A DNA stretch of 64,000 nucleotides from Inonotus obliquus (lineage: Eukaryota > Basidiomycota > Agaricomycetes > Hymenochaetales > Hymenochaetaceae): positions 2,418,001 to 2,482,000 of the forward strand of contig JAJHTX010000004.1 of the NCBI GenBank assembly GCA_032164295.1, written 5' to 3'. Positions 10,654-22,449 of the stretch are shown here, in pieces. A program made the position numbers and the translations under genes. A model generated the notes under the pieces. It searched no databases. It was not told the origin of the DNA and saw only the letters and a program-made list of their open reading frames with translations. Numbering within the stretch: the stretch's first letter is position 1; each line of letters begins with the position of its first letter.

Positions 10654-11756
10654 TTAGACCGTGTCTGAAGGGGGCTGCAGTATTGAAATTCCATCCGTCG
10701 TCCCAAGCGCTCTCCAGCCAGTCCCCGCGCCTTCTCCCTGTGACTTGCTCTTTGGTAGAGAAGTCAGCGTCTTTGCGATGAAATTTGCATCTGTTAAGAA
10801 TGATAAATCATTCTTCTTGGGCAAGAACTAGCAATATAATCAGAGATTGGGACAGCGTATCTAGTAGAACAAGAGGACGTACCCTTTTTACATCCTCATA
10901 CGGCGCTTCCCAGCCACTTGATTCCCTAATAATCAAGGGAGGAGAGCTAGTGAAGGAATGGTAGAGTCGAGTATCGAATGTGCGGAAGAGAACGTTGTCT
11001 ACGCGGAGCGTAAAGCGTGAAAGGATGAAAATACAGCCAGGCATAACTCTCTGAGGATCAGGCATATCTCAGTACACCATCGCTTCTAATCAACACGTGA
11101 AATCTCCTTACGATACGAACAAGTAGATGGGACGACCCATTGTCATGTAGCTCATCCTCGAACAAAGGGATCTCGGCATAAAAGAGGATTGGATCAGGCC
11201 TCGTTAATTCGGCGATCGGAATTGTATGTGTCGGATTGTCTGCTTCCGCGGGGACGAAGGTCGACTGTGTTTGGACATTCTCGCCTTCATGGCCAGCATA
11301 AATAGTGGTGTAAGTCCAATCGTACGGTTTCGTGGGCACGGTCTTGGGCATTGGGAGCGCAGAGCCGGGCTCTGTCCTGCAAGACTCTGAGCTTGGATTT
11401 TCCTCTCGGTGAATGAAGGGGACGCACGCTCACCGACTCTTGAGCCATGCATCTGCATAACCAACTTTAACAGCTCCATCCCCAGGTCCTAGTTCACCAT
11501 TCTTCACACCCCGCAATGCATTCTCTGCATCGAATGAGTATTTCCAGCCGCTTGGAATGTGTAATAGCTCGAGTTTGTTGCTACCAAAAGTCATTTCAGG
11601 GAGAGGGATCCCGAGAGATCTTTGGAGTCTGTCAGCTTCGGAGGCGCTTACGATGGGCCTTGTAATTGCTGATATCCTCCAGTTACTAACTTCGATACTA
11701 CGGAAGCCATTTTCTTCGTGTATAGAATGTTTCGGGAGGGGCGTTGTTGTACTCAT
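10654..11756 (-). CDS. TIP41: TIP41-family regulator of PP2A-like phosphatases
   Basis: Four exons: 11756-11434, 11376-11112, 11050-10883 and 10827-10654, 309 residues. Yeast Tip41 (human TIPRL) binds the phosphatases of the PP2A/Sit4 group and acts in TOR signalling. Family blocks are all present: LPEMTFGSNKLEL, KPYDWTYTT, ILFYAEIPLFEDELHDNG, VRIRVMPGCIFILSRFTLRV and DTRLYH. The last exon is entered at the first of two possible acceptors, since only that one keeps frame and gives NDLSFLTDAN. An in-frame ATG 117 nt upstream would add 39 residues of no family resemblance. I prefer the downstream ATG because it begins just before the conserved SIEVSNWRI block. Confidence 0.93.
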
Positions 11757-11932
11757 TACGTTCGGGAGAGTGTAGTAGATGGCTTCCAGAGCGGCTGTTT
11801 GAGATGGACCTAGTAAGAAAGCAAGGATACGCGAGAGACGCGACGCGTCTCGTCCCCTTTCTTTCATCCTCAACTACCTGGATCGAGTCAATTTACGGAC
11901 AATTTATCGCTTGACCTCATAAAGTCTCATCT
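11757..11932. promoter_or_regulatory. shared divergent promoter of TIP41 and dynein light intermediate chain
   Basis: Only 176 bp separates the two start codons, so both genes must be driven from here. It contains ACGCGT at 11843-11848, the MluI cell-cycle box core that MBF-type factors bind in ascomycete yeasts. Whether that site is used here is inference. Confidence 0.4.
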
Positions 11933-13948
11933 ATGGCCATCGAAGACTCTCGACCAGGTTCTCCTGAAGAGCCGCCTCAGGACCTCTGGTCATCCATCCT
12001 CGATTCCGTGTCAACATCTCGTTCCATCCCTTCAAAGCAGGTCTTGCTTCTTGGCGAGCCATCTTCTGGAAAATCCACTATTGCAGCTGCACTTCTCAAG
12101 AAACCATTAGCGGAGGATAAGCAGGAGCAGTATGATTTTGCCGTGGGGTATGACTGGGCAGATGTTCGTGACGAAGGTGATGAAGGTATGTTCACGACTT
12201 TAGTCCCGTTGTGCTTGATGGTCAGTCTTAACATCGTTGTTTCATAAACAGATACATTAGCACGATTGAGCGTGTACACCGTGCCAAGCTCCTCCTCGTC
12301 TCACCTAGCCCTGCTTCCGCATTTCGTTCCTCCACGGACAGCGCTGCCGCATAGTGCAGTGATGATCGTGCTAGACTGGACACAGCCATGGACATTCATC
12401 TCGCAACTCCAGCTATGGCTCGATTGGGTCGAGGCATGGGTCAAAGGTGACGGTTCTCGGGATTTGGAAGTGCTTCGAGAAGAAAACAGGGAAAGACGTG
12501 AGTTGTTGCAACACCTCTGTTCTGGTAATTCAATTCATATTCCCCACTCCTGAAGTACAGTCCTATATCCAGCGCTATGCGGAGCCTAATTCTGATAGCA
12601 TACCTACGACATCAACCGTAAACGATACCTTACTACCTCTTGGTCCTGGAACCCTAACACACAACTCTTCTGGCGTTCCGATTATTGTCGTCTGTGCAAA
12701 GGCAGACTTGATTGACGACCAGGGGGATCCACTTGTAGGTGGTACAGCTGGTATGGGAGGGATGGTTAAGGGAAAAGGCAGCGAGTGGGAGGAGCAGACA
12801 GATGGGGTTATGCAAGTGCTTCGGGTGGTTTGCTTGAAGTGTAAGTTCTAGTTCTCTCATTCGCGGCTTGACATGTCCATTCTAATGGTTTCACTACTTC
12901 ACATAGATGGTGCCGCCCTGTTTTATACAACTCAGACTCCTCATACACTTCAGCGACTTCGGCAATATGCTTTGCACATGCTCTTCATACCACCGGCTCC
13001 TTCGCCTGGGCTGTCGTCGGCTGAGTCCATAGCACCTCATCGCAATCCATTCCCATTCACGGATAAATCCAATATTCTTGACCGCGATCACATTATTGTA
13101 CCCATTGGCTGGGATAGTTGGGGCAAGATCGCTGTCCTGAGAGACGGCTTCGATTCGAAGCTATGGAATGACGCCTGGGACAACGACCTGCAAGATGAAG
13201 CCAATCCGTCTGACAGTAAAGGAGCTGAACGCGGTGCGAAAGCGTTGTACGCCGACCTGGTTCCAGACCGAGGAATCAAAGTGAGTGATTTCCAAAATGA
13301 GATATCTCAAGAATGGTCTAATAGTCGCCATAGCCGCACCCTCTTCCACCGCTTGTCGAACCGATGCCCGAGCAGGCATTCCTCGCGAAGCACTATGATG
13401 AGAACGCGAAGAAGGGTGACCGTGATCCGCGCGCAGCGTTTAAAAATCAAAATGAGATGCCGGGGCAAATTGCGGCGGGTATCGTTGGACCGATGGGCAG
13501 TAGCTCGTTTAGTCTGCCGAATGTCGAGCGTGCACTTAGTGAGATGGAGGGCGGTCTCTCAGCGAGCACAACTGGTGACAGGAAACCAGGGAGAAGGGTA
13601 TGGATGTCCTTCTTCTCTTACCCTTCAGAGAATCTAATCGCTTTTGCTTAGGACTTGCCGAATCGCGCATCGTCTGGACTAGCTAGCACAGGACTAGGGC
13701 AATCGACAACAAGCAGACCCTTAGGCGCTTCTGGCCTAGCAGGCGGACCGAGTGCAGCTGCCGGACAGAGCCAGCACGAAGTCCTCCAAAACTTCTTCCA
13801 AAGCTTGCTAAGCTCGCGAGGGGACCGTGGTGGTGCGAGATCGGCGACACCAACTGCGAGCGCACAGAATGGGCAAACCAAACCTGCTCAAAATGGCACC
13901 GGATCTGAGTCAGGAGAGCCGAATGGCTCAGGCAGTGGTACAGAATAG
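11933..13948 (+). CDS. cytoplasmic dynein 1 light intermediate chain
   Basis: Six exons: 11933-12185, 12252-12497, 12556-12840, 12907-13280, 13334-13597 and 13652-13948, 572 residues. The chain links dynein heavy chain to cargo adaptors. A Ras-like fold starts with the P-loop GEPSSGKS (residues 41-48), followed by VMIVLDWTQPW, IIVVCAKADL and HMLFI segments and the diagnostic DHIIVPIGWDSWGKIAVLRD block. The region after about residue 390 (PEQAFLAKHYDENAKKGDR) is the conserved dynein-chain stretch before a disordered Gly/Ser tail. The effector helix HEVLQNFFQSLLS, which binds adaptors in animals, is present near the C-terminus. Its presence fits hyphal growth with long-range nuclear and endosome transport. 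Confidence 0.92.
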
Positions 13949-14212
13949 GTGTAGATGTGCGCTGGGGGTGATATGTCGTTTTCCTGAGTGATAATGTAGT
14001 TTCTGTTATTCTATTCTTGTTTCGGGAGAAGATCACCTAATTGGGATATGCGGCCTATTATGTTTGTTGCCCTTTGTCCGTTGTGGGTCCACCGATAACC
14101 GGATGGTCACGAGGTCTGTACAAATAGAGGCAAACTCCCACGCCGTCAGGGTCTCCGTTGTCCAGTCTCGTCTTGGAATTATCCTCCCTTGCTTCTGTCC
14201 ACATAGTCTCCC

Positions 14213-15898
14213 ATGGGTCGCTGGTACGTAACTCGCCAGACTCAAATGTTCCCTTCGCTTATCGCCATGCAGGACGCTCAGGCATACAGATGAAGTACTC
14301 GTCACAAAGATTGAGACCATCATGTGAGAATCTACCTCATTTTGTCGCTAGTACAACGCGACTGACCACACCTCGCCTTTTCTCTCCAGCAATGGCGCGA
14401 TTAGGAGGTTGCGAGAGGAGTCAGACGGAAAGGTGAAGCTATCGCTGTCGTATGAGACCTTTGTAGAGAATCTGGATGAGGAGGATCACTTCATAACGAA
14501 GATGATTGAGATTCTATTGACGGTGCGTGCCCAGACTCTGTACTCCGGTAACATTTACTGACCGCGAAGCAGGAGCTCTCAGACCGCCGCACGCGCCCGA
14601 CAGTGGAGGACAGGCGGTTCATCTCCCCTCAGACCTCTGAAAACCTACATTCGCTCGCCGTAATGACGCGAACCTACCAGCCTGACGGCTACAATCGTTT
14701 CAGAAATAGGTCTACCACAAACCTGAATAGCGGGCCCGGGCTATTGTACACGCCAGCCGACTCGGATGAAGATGACTATGGAATGGACGGACATGGTGGA
14801 ATTGAAGGCGCGAGGATTGACTCAGCTCTGTACGATGTATACAGTGGAGGGCAAATGGGAAGTGCACGTGGCTATCCGCCAACAGCAGCATTATCGGCCA
14901 CTGGACGTCCAGACGAGTCTGGTGCCGCCTCAATGCCCAGGCCGTTTGAGGGGCCGTTGATTCAAGGCCGTCAATTGCCAGTTCCATATGGTGATTCCCC
15001 TAGGAGATGGAATTTTGGGCCCGGTGTCACTAGCAACAATAACAACACTTTGACGAACGGCACGTCGTTCGTGCGTCGCCCACTCGTTTATAGGCCCCCC
15101 CAACGGCGCGTTAGAATGCCCACAGAGACATTTCAGAATGCTACTTCCGAGTTCTCGGAATTTGCGGCACGGAGGCGGTCGAGTCACAGGAACCTGCAAG
15201 ACAGGGTTAACATGGATGCTATACGCCCCAGTTCTCGTCTGACTGTAGCCCAACCACCCAGACCGGCAACAGTCCATGATCTACCCCGGGCCACGATCTT
15301 TGACCCTCCTAGCCCCGTAGGGCGCGACAACGGCGCCCGTGTCCCGTCACCTTCACCTTCAACGGAAGCGGATGAAGCTCACTCGAGACGTGCAAGTCAT
15401 CCGCCACAATCGCGTGATCCAGGTCTGCTCTATGACTCCCGCGAGAACGGAATGGGCTCACATGCACTTCTCGGAGTCGCCGCTTGGCGAAACCTCCCTG
15501 CGCCGCGAATTCCTTTGCGGCACGGAAGTCAAGAGCCTCAAATCACTCTACCCCCGGCCGAGTTGATACTACCTCCAGGACCCGTCGCGGACCCAGACTC
15601 ACTAACGAGGGATTTGGGTGTCGGTGTAAATATTCCTTCTCTTCTACGTCCGGAGGGGGTGGTCTATGATGGATTCGAGCGCCAGCTTAGAGCGGAACTT
15701 GATGCTTGGTCAGTTGCTGATCGGATGCCTGTTTTCACGGAATCGGATCGATCCCACCAGCATAATGGGGGTGCTGCTTCGTCTTCTGTCTTACCAGCAC
15801 AAGAAGCAGCGCCTGTGAGCTTACCCACCCCGCGATCCATTTCGCCTACAGGGGAAAACGTACGCAGTGGTGCTGCATCCGACGAGGCTGCGCAGTAG
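14213..15898 (+). CDS. unknown protein with a short helical N-terminus and long disordered tail
   Basis: Four exons: 14213-14223 (11 nt), 14273-14323 (51 nt), 14390-14522 and 14573-15898, 506 residues. The junctions of the tiny exons are all in phase and produce a smooth helical N-terminus, MGRWTLRHTDEVLVTKIETI, continuing to about residue 75 with charged segments such as SLSYETFVENLDEEDHFITK. The rest is low complexity: Pro, Ser, Arg and Asn-rich, with no domain I recognise. Near the end LTRDLGVGVNIPSLLRPEGV may be a short conserved motif. I cannot name a function. Confidence is high that it is a gene, moderate for the first two exons. Confidence 0.65.
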
Positions 15899-16374
15899 AG
15901 CAGCCTGTTATTTGCGCTTTGGACTCTCTTTCTTCCCCTTCGTCCTCCACCATTATATGCTTATTCTCCTTGCCTGCTCCAGATCTCGTTGGAGGGTTGG
16001 GCTTTTCTCCACGATAAAAATGACACGTTCAAATTATGTTGTCTTTCTCCCCCATTGGTGCCTACTTATTCTCGAAGGTTGTTACGAGCAGCTTTCTTCA
16101 CGATTCTGTATAGTAGTATCGAGCTTTCTCAGGAGCCTTGGATGAAAATGAATGAAGCTGAAAAGGCTTGCGCGCGCGGGAAGTCGCGCGGCTTAGGGTA
16201 AATCCCTTTCACCAGCGATATACTGTATCCTCCCTGATACTACGTGTGACCGACTTTCAATCAAATGTTTGCTGGTAACAGGCAGCCGTAACGGAGTTGA
16301 TGAATTGCCAATCGCCAAATCCCGATGCAAAGAATACAACAGAAAATACCGAACATACACAGGCAAACTGATGG
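15899..16374. other. convergent 3' region
   Basis: About 475 bp between two converging stop codons. T-rich stretches look like 3' UTRs. No extra gene is seen. Confidence 0.45.
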
Positions 16375-17683
16375 TCACTTGCGCATCCTCTTCTTGAATC
16401 GTTCCATCACCTATCAAAGCAATCGGTCAGTCAAGCAGTACTTCACAATGACAGTAATAGCAAGAATGGTGCTAGTGCTAGTGTACTATCAGAAGAATTT
16501 GTACGCACCAGTTCATCTGTGGCGGTTTGAACTTTCTCATGATGATGTCGACGTGGCTCGTGATCATCTGGATGCAGACCCATAGCCTCGAGTCTGGCGT
16601 CTCGCATGATGTCTGCGTCAGATTTTTGACGGAGGTTTGGCTTGTAAACTAGATACGCATTTAGAGGGGTCAGTTCTATGCCAGGATGAGATGTGTAATG
16701 AAGAGACTTACAGCGAGTACTGGCTAGTGCTTCTTCGTCTGTATTTGTCCTTGTGCGGTCATTCTTTGCTACAGCGATCCGACGTTTAGCTTTCTCCGTC
16801 TCTTCGATGTTCTTTAGACGTGCGCTTAAGAAGTTATTAACATCAGTATCAATATCTACAAAACACCTGAACTGGAATGATACGTACTCCATGCCAAGGT
16901 CTACTTCCGGAATAGCCGTAAGCATCGACAAACTATTCGTCACACTCCCTTCTTCTTGTACTTTCGTATTAGTAGGAGGAGGAGGTTTGAACATCTCGGG
17001 TAGACGGTAGAGTTCTTCTTGAGGATCAAACGGCTTTGGAACTTGCTCTTCTTCAATCCTTTCGCCCCGTTCACCACGGCGTTTCTTTATGTTTTCTTCT
17101 ATGTACGCCATCCTGGGGTAGGGTATTAGTATGAGTGGGCTTAGAGGGGAGGGAGGGGGAACGGATGCTTACATATGTTTGTCGACATCGAGCGCGTTTG
17201 TTTGCTGCGTGAAGTTGCTTGTCCGTACTGCTCGTCGAGCTTTGTTCTCTTCACGTTCTCTCTCACTACATCCATTTAGCTTCCACATTCGCATGAGCCA
17301 AACGACAAGCTTACTCTACATCGTCCACTCCCTTCTTGATAAGCCCGGAAGGGGTACTCGTCGCACCATCCGTAGCTTTCTTCCTCTTCCTCGGTTCGCC
17401 CTTGTTGAGCTTCGCAACATCGATACCCTCTCGCGCTCGCCGAAGCTTGCGCAACTCTATCAAGTCGTCTAAGCTAACGATAATGAGCAACGTGCAGCCT
17501 ATACAAACAAACACCGACGAAATAAACGCACGGAAGGTTCTTGTCTTCGTCCGAGCCTAACGCCGCCTCTAATTCGCCTGGTGTGGAGATTTCCGGTTCT
17601 GGTTCTTGAGAGCGGTCACGGATGCGGGCCTTTGGTCTGTTCCGCTTCTTGATAACCACGGGCTCAATTGATTCTGATGACAT
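16375..17683 (-). CDS. TLS1: TLS1/C9orf78 (HCA59) family splicing-associated protein
   Basis: Seven exons: 17683-17532, 17473-17315, 17265-17173, 17112-16888, 16824-16712, 16648-16509 and 16410-16375, 305 residues. Human C9orf78 binds the spliceosome (BRR2); fission yeast Tls1 affects splicing of shelterin transcripts and telomere length. Conserved blocks are LDDLIELRKLRRAREGIDVA, NALDVDKHMMAYIEENIKKR, IPEVDLGMDARLKNIEETEK, RFYKPNLRQK and the end MERFKKRMRK. Splicing of exon 4 to 5 creates the family motif PEVDLGMDA, which strongly supports the model. The last exon is only 36 nt. The protein is charged throughout and probably mostly disordered, as in its relatives. Confidence 0.9.
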
Positions 17684-18462
17684 TGTGGTGGAAAGTGAGA
17701 GTTCAAATGTGGGCGAAATGGGAGAATCAAGGACACGTGACAGAACGTCGATCACGATATCGGATAACAGATAGATATGGCTCGGCACCATCATGATACT
17801 TTCTGACCATATGCATACCGGTGAGTATGATACCACCTAATAAGCTCCTATCAGTTTCGTTGCCATTGACCATTGACTTTGGCTTGTGGTAATTAGTAAA
17901 ACTTATCTCCGGCTGCCTATCAACGTTAATCACTGCTATCTTTGCCTTGGACTTTCGTGGGCTACTTCGAAAATACTACTATTCTAATTTCTCTTCAAGT
18001 TCTCGGACGTACCGCTATCTCTCTTGGAAAATCCGTGTACCTTGTCAGTAAACTCGACGTACACATGCCGCTGCTAAGCGGAGTAGAAGCGTCACTGATT
18101 CGTTGCCACGTCATGCATACGGCCACAGTCAGTGAAATTCCTTCCTCTCAAGTGTTGATCTACGCACGTGTATATCAGGGTGTGTTCTTCACTAGTTCTA
18201 CCGCCAAGGAACTGAGTGCCTTATCTTCCAGTCTTCCAAAGGTGTACCACATGTATCTCCTTGATGCATGCGCACTGAAGGTACTGAAGCATCAGGATCA
18301 TCTGCTCCTATTTGCTTCCATGCCTTTTCCCACTTCTGTCAAGATCAAAGATCCCCTATGAGCTATGTGAAGTATAAAGGAACTGAAACTGCATCGCGAC
18401 CCTGCAAGTCCGGTCGCTCAGCAGACTCGGACTCTGGCTTGAGTGTGGTATCGCGAGCAACA
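17684..18462. other. intergenic region before the secreted nuclease
   Basis: Promoter of the minus-strand TLS1 gene at its left end and of the nuclease at its right. An ORF across 17942-18361 begins with TTG, has odd composition and no family resemblance, so I do not call it. See the TATA box entry. Confidence 0.45.
18373..18378 (+). promoter_or_regulatory. TATA box of the secreted nuclease gene
   Basis: TATAAA 85 bp upstream of the start codon, a normal distance for a fungal TATA promoter with a short 5' UTR. TATA promoters are typical of regulated genes, which suits a secreted hydrolase. Confidence 0.5.
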
Positions 18463-19343
18463 ATGCTTTTCGCGAACCTCAGATTCTCGTCCCTTCCTGC
18501 TACCTGCGGAGCTATTCTGTTGCTCGCGGCTCAAGTCTGTGCTGCTCCTATATCTATAAGGGCTCTTCCGACGCCTGTTTCTGCTGCTACCGCTCGGACG
18601 TATCTCAATGAGCGTAAGTGGCATCGTATCTACTTCCCTATCACCGTGGTGCTCATTCTAGATGTTAGTGACCGTGGCTGATGAGGTCAACTCGCCTGCC
18701 TATTCTCGGGACGAATTCCACACATGGATTACTAGTGGGCTGTTCATTCTATTCTTGATAGGGACAAGATCCTGATGTTCCTATAGTCTCCGGGAACTGT
18801 AACACCCGTGAAAGTACGTGGACCTCGTCATGAAACTTCCTTTCGGTTCCTTTCATAACTCCTTCATTCCCCTTTCCTAGCAATCTTGAAGCGCGATGGC
18901 ACGAATGTTGTCGTGGACAACTCATGTACACCGACTTCAGGCACCTGGGTTTCGCCGTACGACGGTGTAACGACCACGAGCGCAAGTACATTTGATATCG
19001 TAAGGTTCCCTTTCTCATGGCCATCAATTTCATAACTTACATAACCATCTGCTCATAGGACCACGTCGTACCTTTAAAGGAGGCATGGGTCTCCGGTGCA
19101 CGTAGCTGGACAGCCGCACAGCGCGAAGCCTTCGCCAACGACGTCACACGCCCCCAACTCGTCGCCGTTAGCGCGAGTTCTAATCGCTCAAAGGGCGATA
19201 GAGATCCTTCGTCCTGGGTCCCACCCCTCAATAGTTTCGTCTGCACTTACGTTCGTGCGTATGTTCAGGTGAAGCACTTTTATGACCTTTCGGTTGATTC
19301 TGCCGAGAAAACGGCCATCGCTGGGATACTTTCAGGTTGTTGA
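18463..19343 (+). CDS. secreted HNH-type nuclease (DUF1524)
   Basis: Five exons: 18463-18613, 18669-18734, 18787-18813 (27 nt), 18881-18999 and 19059-19343, 215 residues. An N-terminal signal peptide ends around ...LAAQVCA-APIS (residue 28). The mature part matches the DUF1524/HNH family of secreted fungal and actinobacterial nucleases: ETILKRDGTN, SGTWVSPYDG, then the catalytic DIDHVVPLKEAW with His123, and ANDVTRPQLVAVSASSNRSKGDRDPSSW, where the Asn and Lys-Gly-Asp segment complete the HNH metal site. Likely role: extracellular degradation of nucleic acid for nutrition or competition (inference). The gene converges on a secreted protease. Confidence 0.88.
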
Positions 19344-19915
19344 TGAGGGTATTGGGAAAGAGGCCGAGCCGGACTGCTTTCCATACTGATATTAAGGAGT
19401 ATCGTAAGTCTGAAAGGTTCGATATGTGCGAAGTGTGGAGATGCTAGATCTTCGTTGTGTAGAGAAAGATATATGTATGACAGGAGTATACGAAAAACAA
19501 TGAAGTACTGATATAACAGATGCGAGTATAATGTAGGAAGGGGTGAAATGCTCAAATGAGAAGTCATACACAAGGTGCTGTACCATTTCCCTGGAGCCTC
19601 GATACTTATCAAGGCGAATATGACAACATCGTGGAAATAAGCAGAGCGCTCATCTTGACGTGAGGTCTCGGTACTTCCCACATGACGAATGGGTGCCCTC
19701 ATTCTTGTTTTAGAGAATAGCAAGAGGGCGGAAAAGTAACGTGTCCTTCGCCTTATCTTCAGAACTGGTCTAATCTGAACCCTTCCTTCTCTGAAGAGAT
19801 GTTTCCTGCTCAAGAGCTCTGAGGTTGTTGTGACTTGAATGGGATAACCTTGTTGAACACACATACAACGTAATTTGCATTCTTATCAACACTGCAACTA
19901 GAGAGGCTTTCATTC
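19344..19915. other. convergent 3' region of two secreted hydrolases
   Basis: About 570 bp between the nuclease and protease stop codons. Frames present are short and antisense to each other. The AT-rich centre (19440-19560) is likely the overlapping 3' UTRs. Confidence 0.45.
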
Positions 19916-22449
19916 TTACAATAGAACTAGGTCCCTGAGCTTTCCAAAGTCGGGAGTCCCAAATCCGGTCACTGTATAGCACGGATAAATATCGCTGCCC
20001 TTTTCAGATGACACCGGAACGTACGTACCTGGATCCCAGCCAACAGTAGCATTAAAGCCTGAGGGATTAGTGAGCTATGTATGAGCAGCATTACACCGAA
20101 ATGAAGCGGAACACAACAATAACGTACCTGGAGTGCCACATCCTGGATTGCTTCCTACAGTAATATCATTGAAACCAGACTTCCCAAGAGAGTAAAGGAA
20201 AGGATTTAAGAATCCCAGCGGCGGCTTCCCATTCGACAGTCGGACATCATTTAGCAGGCTCACGAAGCCTGCAAACGCCGGGGAGGATGCTGACGTACCA
20301 CCGATCAGACCGGTCCGTCCTTGGAAGAAAATCTTGAAGTTATCAGCAAGAGCGCTGACATCCGGTATGGCCTGCAGCGAATATATTATGTAAATGTCTG
20401 TAGCGAAGAAAGTCGTGGAACACATACCCTCCCATTACTGGAAGGAGATACATTAGCACCTGGTACATCTTCAATAACAATAGTTGACTACTTACGGGTT
20501 GAAAAGACCCGCGTATGTCCCATTTGGCAGTGCGTCTAGAAATGATTGGACGACTCGGTCTTGGTACGCAGGTCGGGCGAACTAGATATACGAGTGCTTA
20601 GAATAAGTCCAGCTGATATGCACTGGTACTTACGTAGTTGCTGAATCCACCACCGGAAAAAAAGACTGCCACCTTGAATACGTCCGTAAGCAATAGGATG
20701 TACTACTAGGCAATGCAAACTTGAACTCACCTCAGGAATGAATATTGTCCCACCGACAGCTGTGACACTGAGGAAATCAGTAAGACGCATGCTTCACTTT
20801 TGAAAGTACCTTACAATGGACAACTAGCGGGGAAGCCAGGTATAAACTCCGTTGCATTGCGCCCGTCATTGGTAATGCACTCCTGAGTTGCTGGATCTGT
20901 GTATAGGGACGCTTAACGCTGGTCTGCAGCGAAGAACTCAGGGGACCGCCTCACCTGGATCACCGTCTCCTACGCCCCCATCTCCAGAGCTAAACATAAG
21001 ACTCACTCCACGAGCTCCTGTAGACGACCAGTCAGCCAGATACCTGTTTAGACATAGATCAAAGCTTACCAAGCTGAGCGAACCCGTTGCATACACGCTG
21101 GGCAAAACTTCGTGGGACTGTTCGGGAACTAGTAAGTATCTTCTATGATATGGTAGGGAGAAGTTAGTGTAGATATACCAGTTTGTTCGTCGTCGCCATA
21201 ACTAGTTGATATGGATTGAGGGGGATGGTCCTGAGCGAGGACAAATTCAAGCCACTAATGTAGGAGAAGTTGAGTATACGATCAAAGCACGAATGGTAGG
21301 ACTGACGGTTAGATAGGGTTCATTAGAATTTGTCGTAGTACCAATATCAGGGATGAATGGAGGTCTTCCGGCGGTCGAATAGAATGTTGCAGGTGTTGGG
21401 AAGGTCAGACCGAACGCGAACTGCGTGTCTAGATTTGCCTCCACGCCGGCCTCGGAGGCATTCTGTAAATTCTCGCCACCTGAACCCGTGTGAGATCATC
21501 GGACGGATGGCATGATAGATCAGAACCGACCAGCAACAGATATGAACTGGAACGATGAATTAAGAGCGTCCGCTCTCTGATCAGCATAAAACGACTGAAG
21601 ATCGGCGATATTCGCAAATTGCTCAAGATAACCAGTTACAGCAATCTGGTTTCCGTTGGTAGCAGAAGCGTTAAAGCCGACCGCGTTGTAGAGTTCCAGC
21701 AAACAGTTGACTGTGACAGTCGCATTGCAGCTGGCATCCACGGAGACACCATTCGATAGCTTAACTCTTGCATGGTCAGGTGCAGGTAAATCTTGTTTAC
21801 TCGACCAACGAAACGTGGTTTTTTGCTTTTGCATGCGACCAAACATAGTTGTCGGCTGAATGAGCTCGACATGGTCGAAAACGTGCTCTGGTACACTGTA
21901 CTCGAGAGTACGGACAATGATATCGTCACTTTTCTCATGAGTCCAAATATAGTATTCCTTGCCGCGTCAATCTTATTGGGAGGCTACTTCGTGGAAAAGA
22001 TGGATCAAACATACGGTATTTAACATGCTCTCAGCCAGAGAGACCGGTACATGCACAGTAACCCAGTCTTTAGCAGGTGATCGGGCAAGTCCTTCGACCT
22101 CCACGCCGTAAGACCTCAGCCATTCGTCAACGAGAGCGATGCTTTCCGCGTGGGGCGTGATAAGCTCTTCGACCTCCCGCTTTGATAAATGCTGTCCGTA
22201 TCTGACGTGTCCCGGGTCACTGACTTCATACAAGTGCTGCTCTAGGACATGGAAGGATGGTTGGGGGAGTGCAACTTTCAGTCCCAGTATGTGATCAGGT
22301 GGAGCGCGTTCCCCCTTCAACCATCCACGGGGATGCGGAGCACGTTCCTTCAACCTGCTTACGCCACCATCGAGCGGGTTATGAGGGTTTGACAAACAGG
22401 AAGAGACCGCAAAGAGTAGATATGCGAGCAGATTCAAGAGAAGAGACAT
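19916..22449 (-). CDS. secreted sedolisin (S53 family) tripeptidyl-peptidase
   Basis: Fourteen exons: 22449-22015, 21957-21531, 21479-21307, 21254-21179, 21117-21070, 21017-20955, 20896-20815, 20767-20731, 20672-20634, 20581-20496, 20437-20428, 20371-20128, 20058-20029 and 19971-19916, 601 residues. All junctions are in phase, including a 10-nt microexon. A signal peptide (about 1-20) and a pro-kumamolisin activation domain (about 45-185, with YEVSDPGHVRYGQHLSKREV) precede the catalytic domain. The S53 catalytic set is intact: Glu301 and Asp305 in VEANLDTQ, Asp399 in FSSGDGGVGDGDP, and Ser519 in GGTSASSPAFAG. The end WDPVTGFGTPDFGKL is the usual calcium-site region. These acid serine-carboxyl proteases remove tripeptides from proteins outside the cell and are numerous in litter- and wood-decay basidiomycetes. 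Confidence 0.93.

Noticed and set aside
11757..11873. Upstream in-frame ATG of TIP41
   Set aside because: The added 39 residues match nothing in the family and would leave only 60 bp for a divergent promoter.
17942..18361. 139-codon plus-strand frame before the nuclease gene
   Set aside because: No ATG at its start, no domain, and it covers what should be promoter sequence.
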